A program made the position numbers and the translations under genes. The notes beneath the pieces are model-generated. The model had not been told where the DNA came from. It saw nothing but the letters and a program-made list of their open reading frames with translations, and made no database searches. Shown here in pieces: positions 6,341-6,424 of a stretch of 6,424 nucleotides of DNA. The DNA comes from Bacteroidota bacterium (GTDB lineage Bacteria; Bacteroidota; Bacteroidia; Chitinophagales; UBA2359). Each line of letters starts with the position of its first letter. Within the stretch, counting starts at the first letter, position 1. Where the stretch lies: NCBI GenBank assembly GCA_020629895.1, contig JAHDCM010000228.1, positions 1 through 6,424 on the forward strand. Reading direction: 5' to 3'.

Positions 6341-6424
6341 CGCGTGAGGGATAGTAGCGGTAGCTTGGTGAAATGGCTGCTTTTGTGAAGCAAGGACTAG
6401 CGGGGCTGACAGCGGAAGACACCG
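6341..6424 (+). ncRNA. Candidate structured motif, recurrent Bacteroidota intergenic type, cut by window end
   Basis: The stretch 6208-6424 holds no credible gene. From 6341 it contains GAGGGATAGTAGCGG (6346-6360), a hairpin-forming middle, then AGCGG (6399-6403) and ACAGCGGAAGAC (6409-6420). Possible pairings are TGCTT (6378-6382) with AAGCA (6388-6392), TAG plus CTTG (6361-6367) with CAAG and CTA (6391-6399, two-base bulge), and GTAGC (6360-6364) with GCTGC (6376-6380, one wobble); some are mutually exclusive. From memory, blocks of the form GTGAGGGATAGnAGnGG, then a variable hairpin, then ACAGCGGA, recur between genes in many Bacteroidota genomes; I cannot name the family or verify it. GC is about 55% over 6301-6424 (68 of 124 by hand count). 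Strand is assigned by that resemblance only. Confidence 0.35.

Noticed and set aside
6028..6393. Minus-strand open frame of 121 codons across the cdaA end and tail
   Set aside because: It overlaps the conserved end of cdaA in antisense, has no recognisable motif, and runs through the hairpin-rich non-coding tail.
6208..6424. CRISPR array, tRNA or rRNA fragment in the tail
   Set aside because: There is no regularly spaced repeat of useful length, no cloverleaf or TΨC-like arm, and no rRNA stretch I recognise.

Overview
The window looks like a chromosomal segment of a member of the Bacteroidota. The sequence is AT-rich, no gene start has a recognisable Shine-Dalgarno box, and perfect copies of the Bacteroidota -7 promoter element TAnnTTTG sit in the one divergent promoter region. 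The gene set also fits: a DoxX/BT_3928-type membrane protein transcribed away from folP-cdaA. I cannot name a genus.

Layout. The left two thirds (9-4433) is transcribed on the minus strand. In transcription order it encodes a DoxX-like membrane protein with a C-terminal thioredoxin-like domain (3201-4433), a DppB/OppB-type ABC permease (2003-3061), a rhomboid intramembrane protease (1286-1996), shikimate kinase AroK (618-1160) and RNA 2'-phosphotransferase KptA/Tpt1 (9-554). The permease and rhomboid genes are 6 bp apart and are probably one transcript. The other gaps are 139, 125 and 63 bp; two of them hold inverted-repeat structures. The right third is on the plus strand: dihydropteroate synthase FolP (4544-5410) and diadenylate cyclase CdaA (5410-6207), whose stop and GTG start overlap by one base. 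The 110-bp divergent gap (4434-4543) carries one TAnnTTTG element on each strand.

How the genes relate. FolP (folate) and AroK (chorismate, precursor of p-aminobenzoate, the FolP substrate) are in connected pathways but lie in separate transcription units. FolP-CdaA is a translationally coupled pair joining folate synthesis to c-di-AMP signalling. The permease lacks its partner permease, binding protein and ATPases in this window. KptA removes 2'-phosphates from RNA using NAD+, and its bacterial role is not settled.

Beyond the genes. No large novel system is present. The main non-coding items are: (1) a GC-richer tail after cdaA (6241-6424) with local hairpins and a block (6341 to the window end) that resembles, from memory only, an intergenic motif recurring in Bacteroidota genomes; (2) a 113-bp segment (3074-3186) with perfect 12-bp terminal inverted repeats starting and ending in TA, like a small non-autonomous element; (3) a perfect 9-bp inverted repeat spanning the aroK stop codon.
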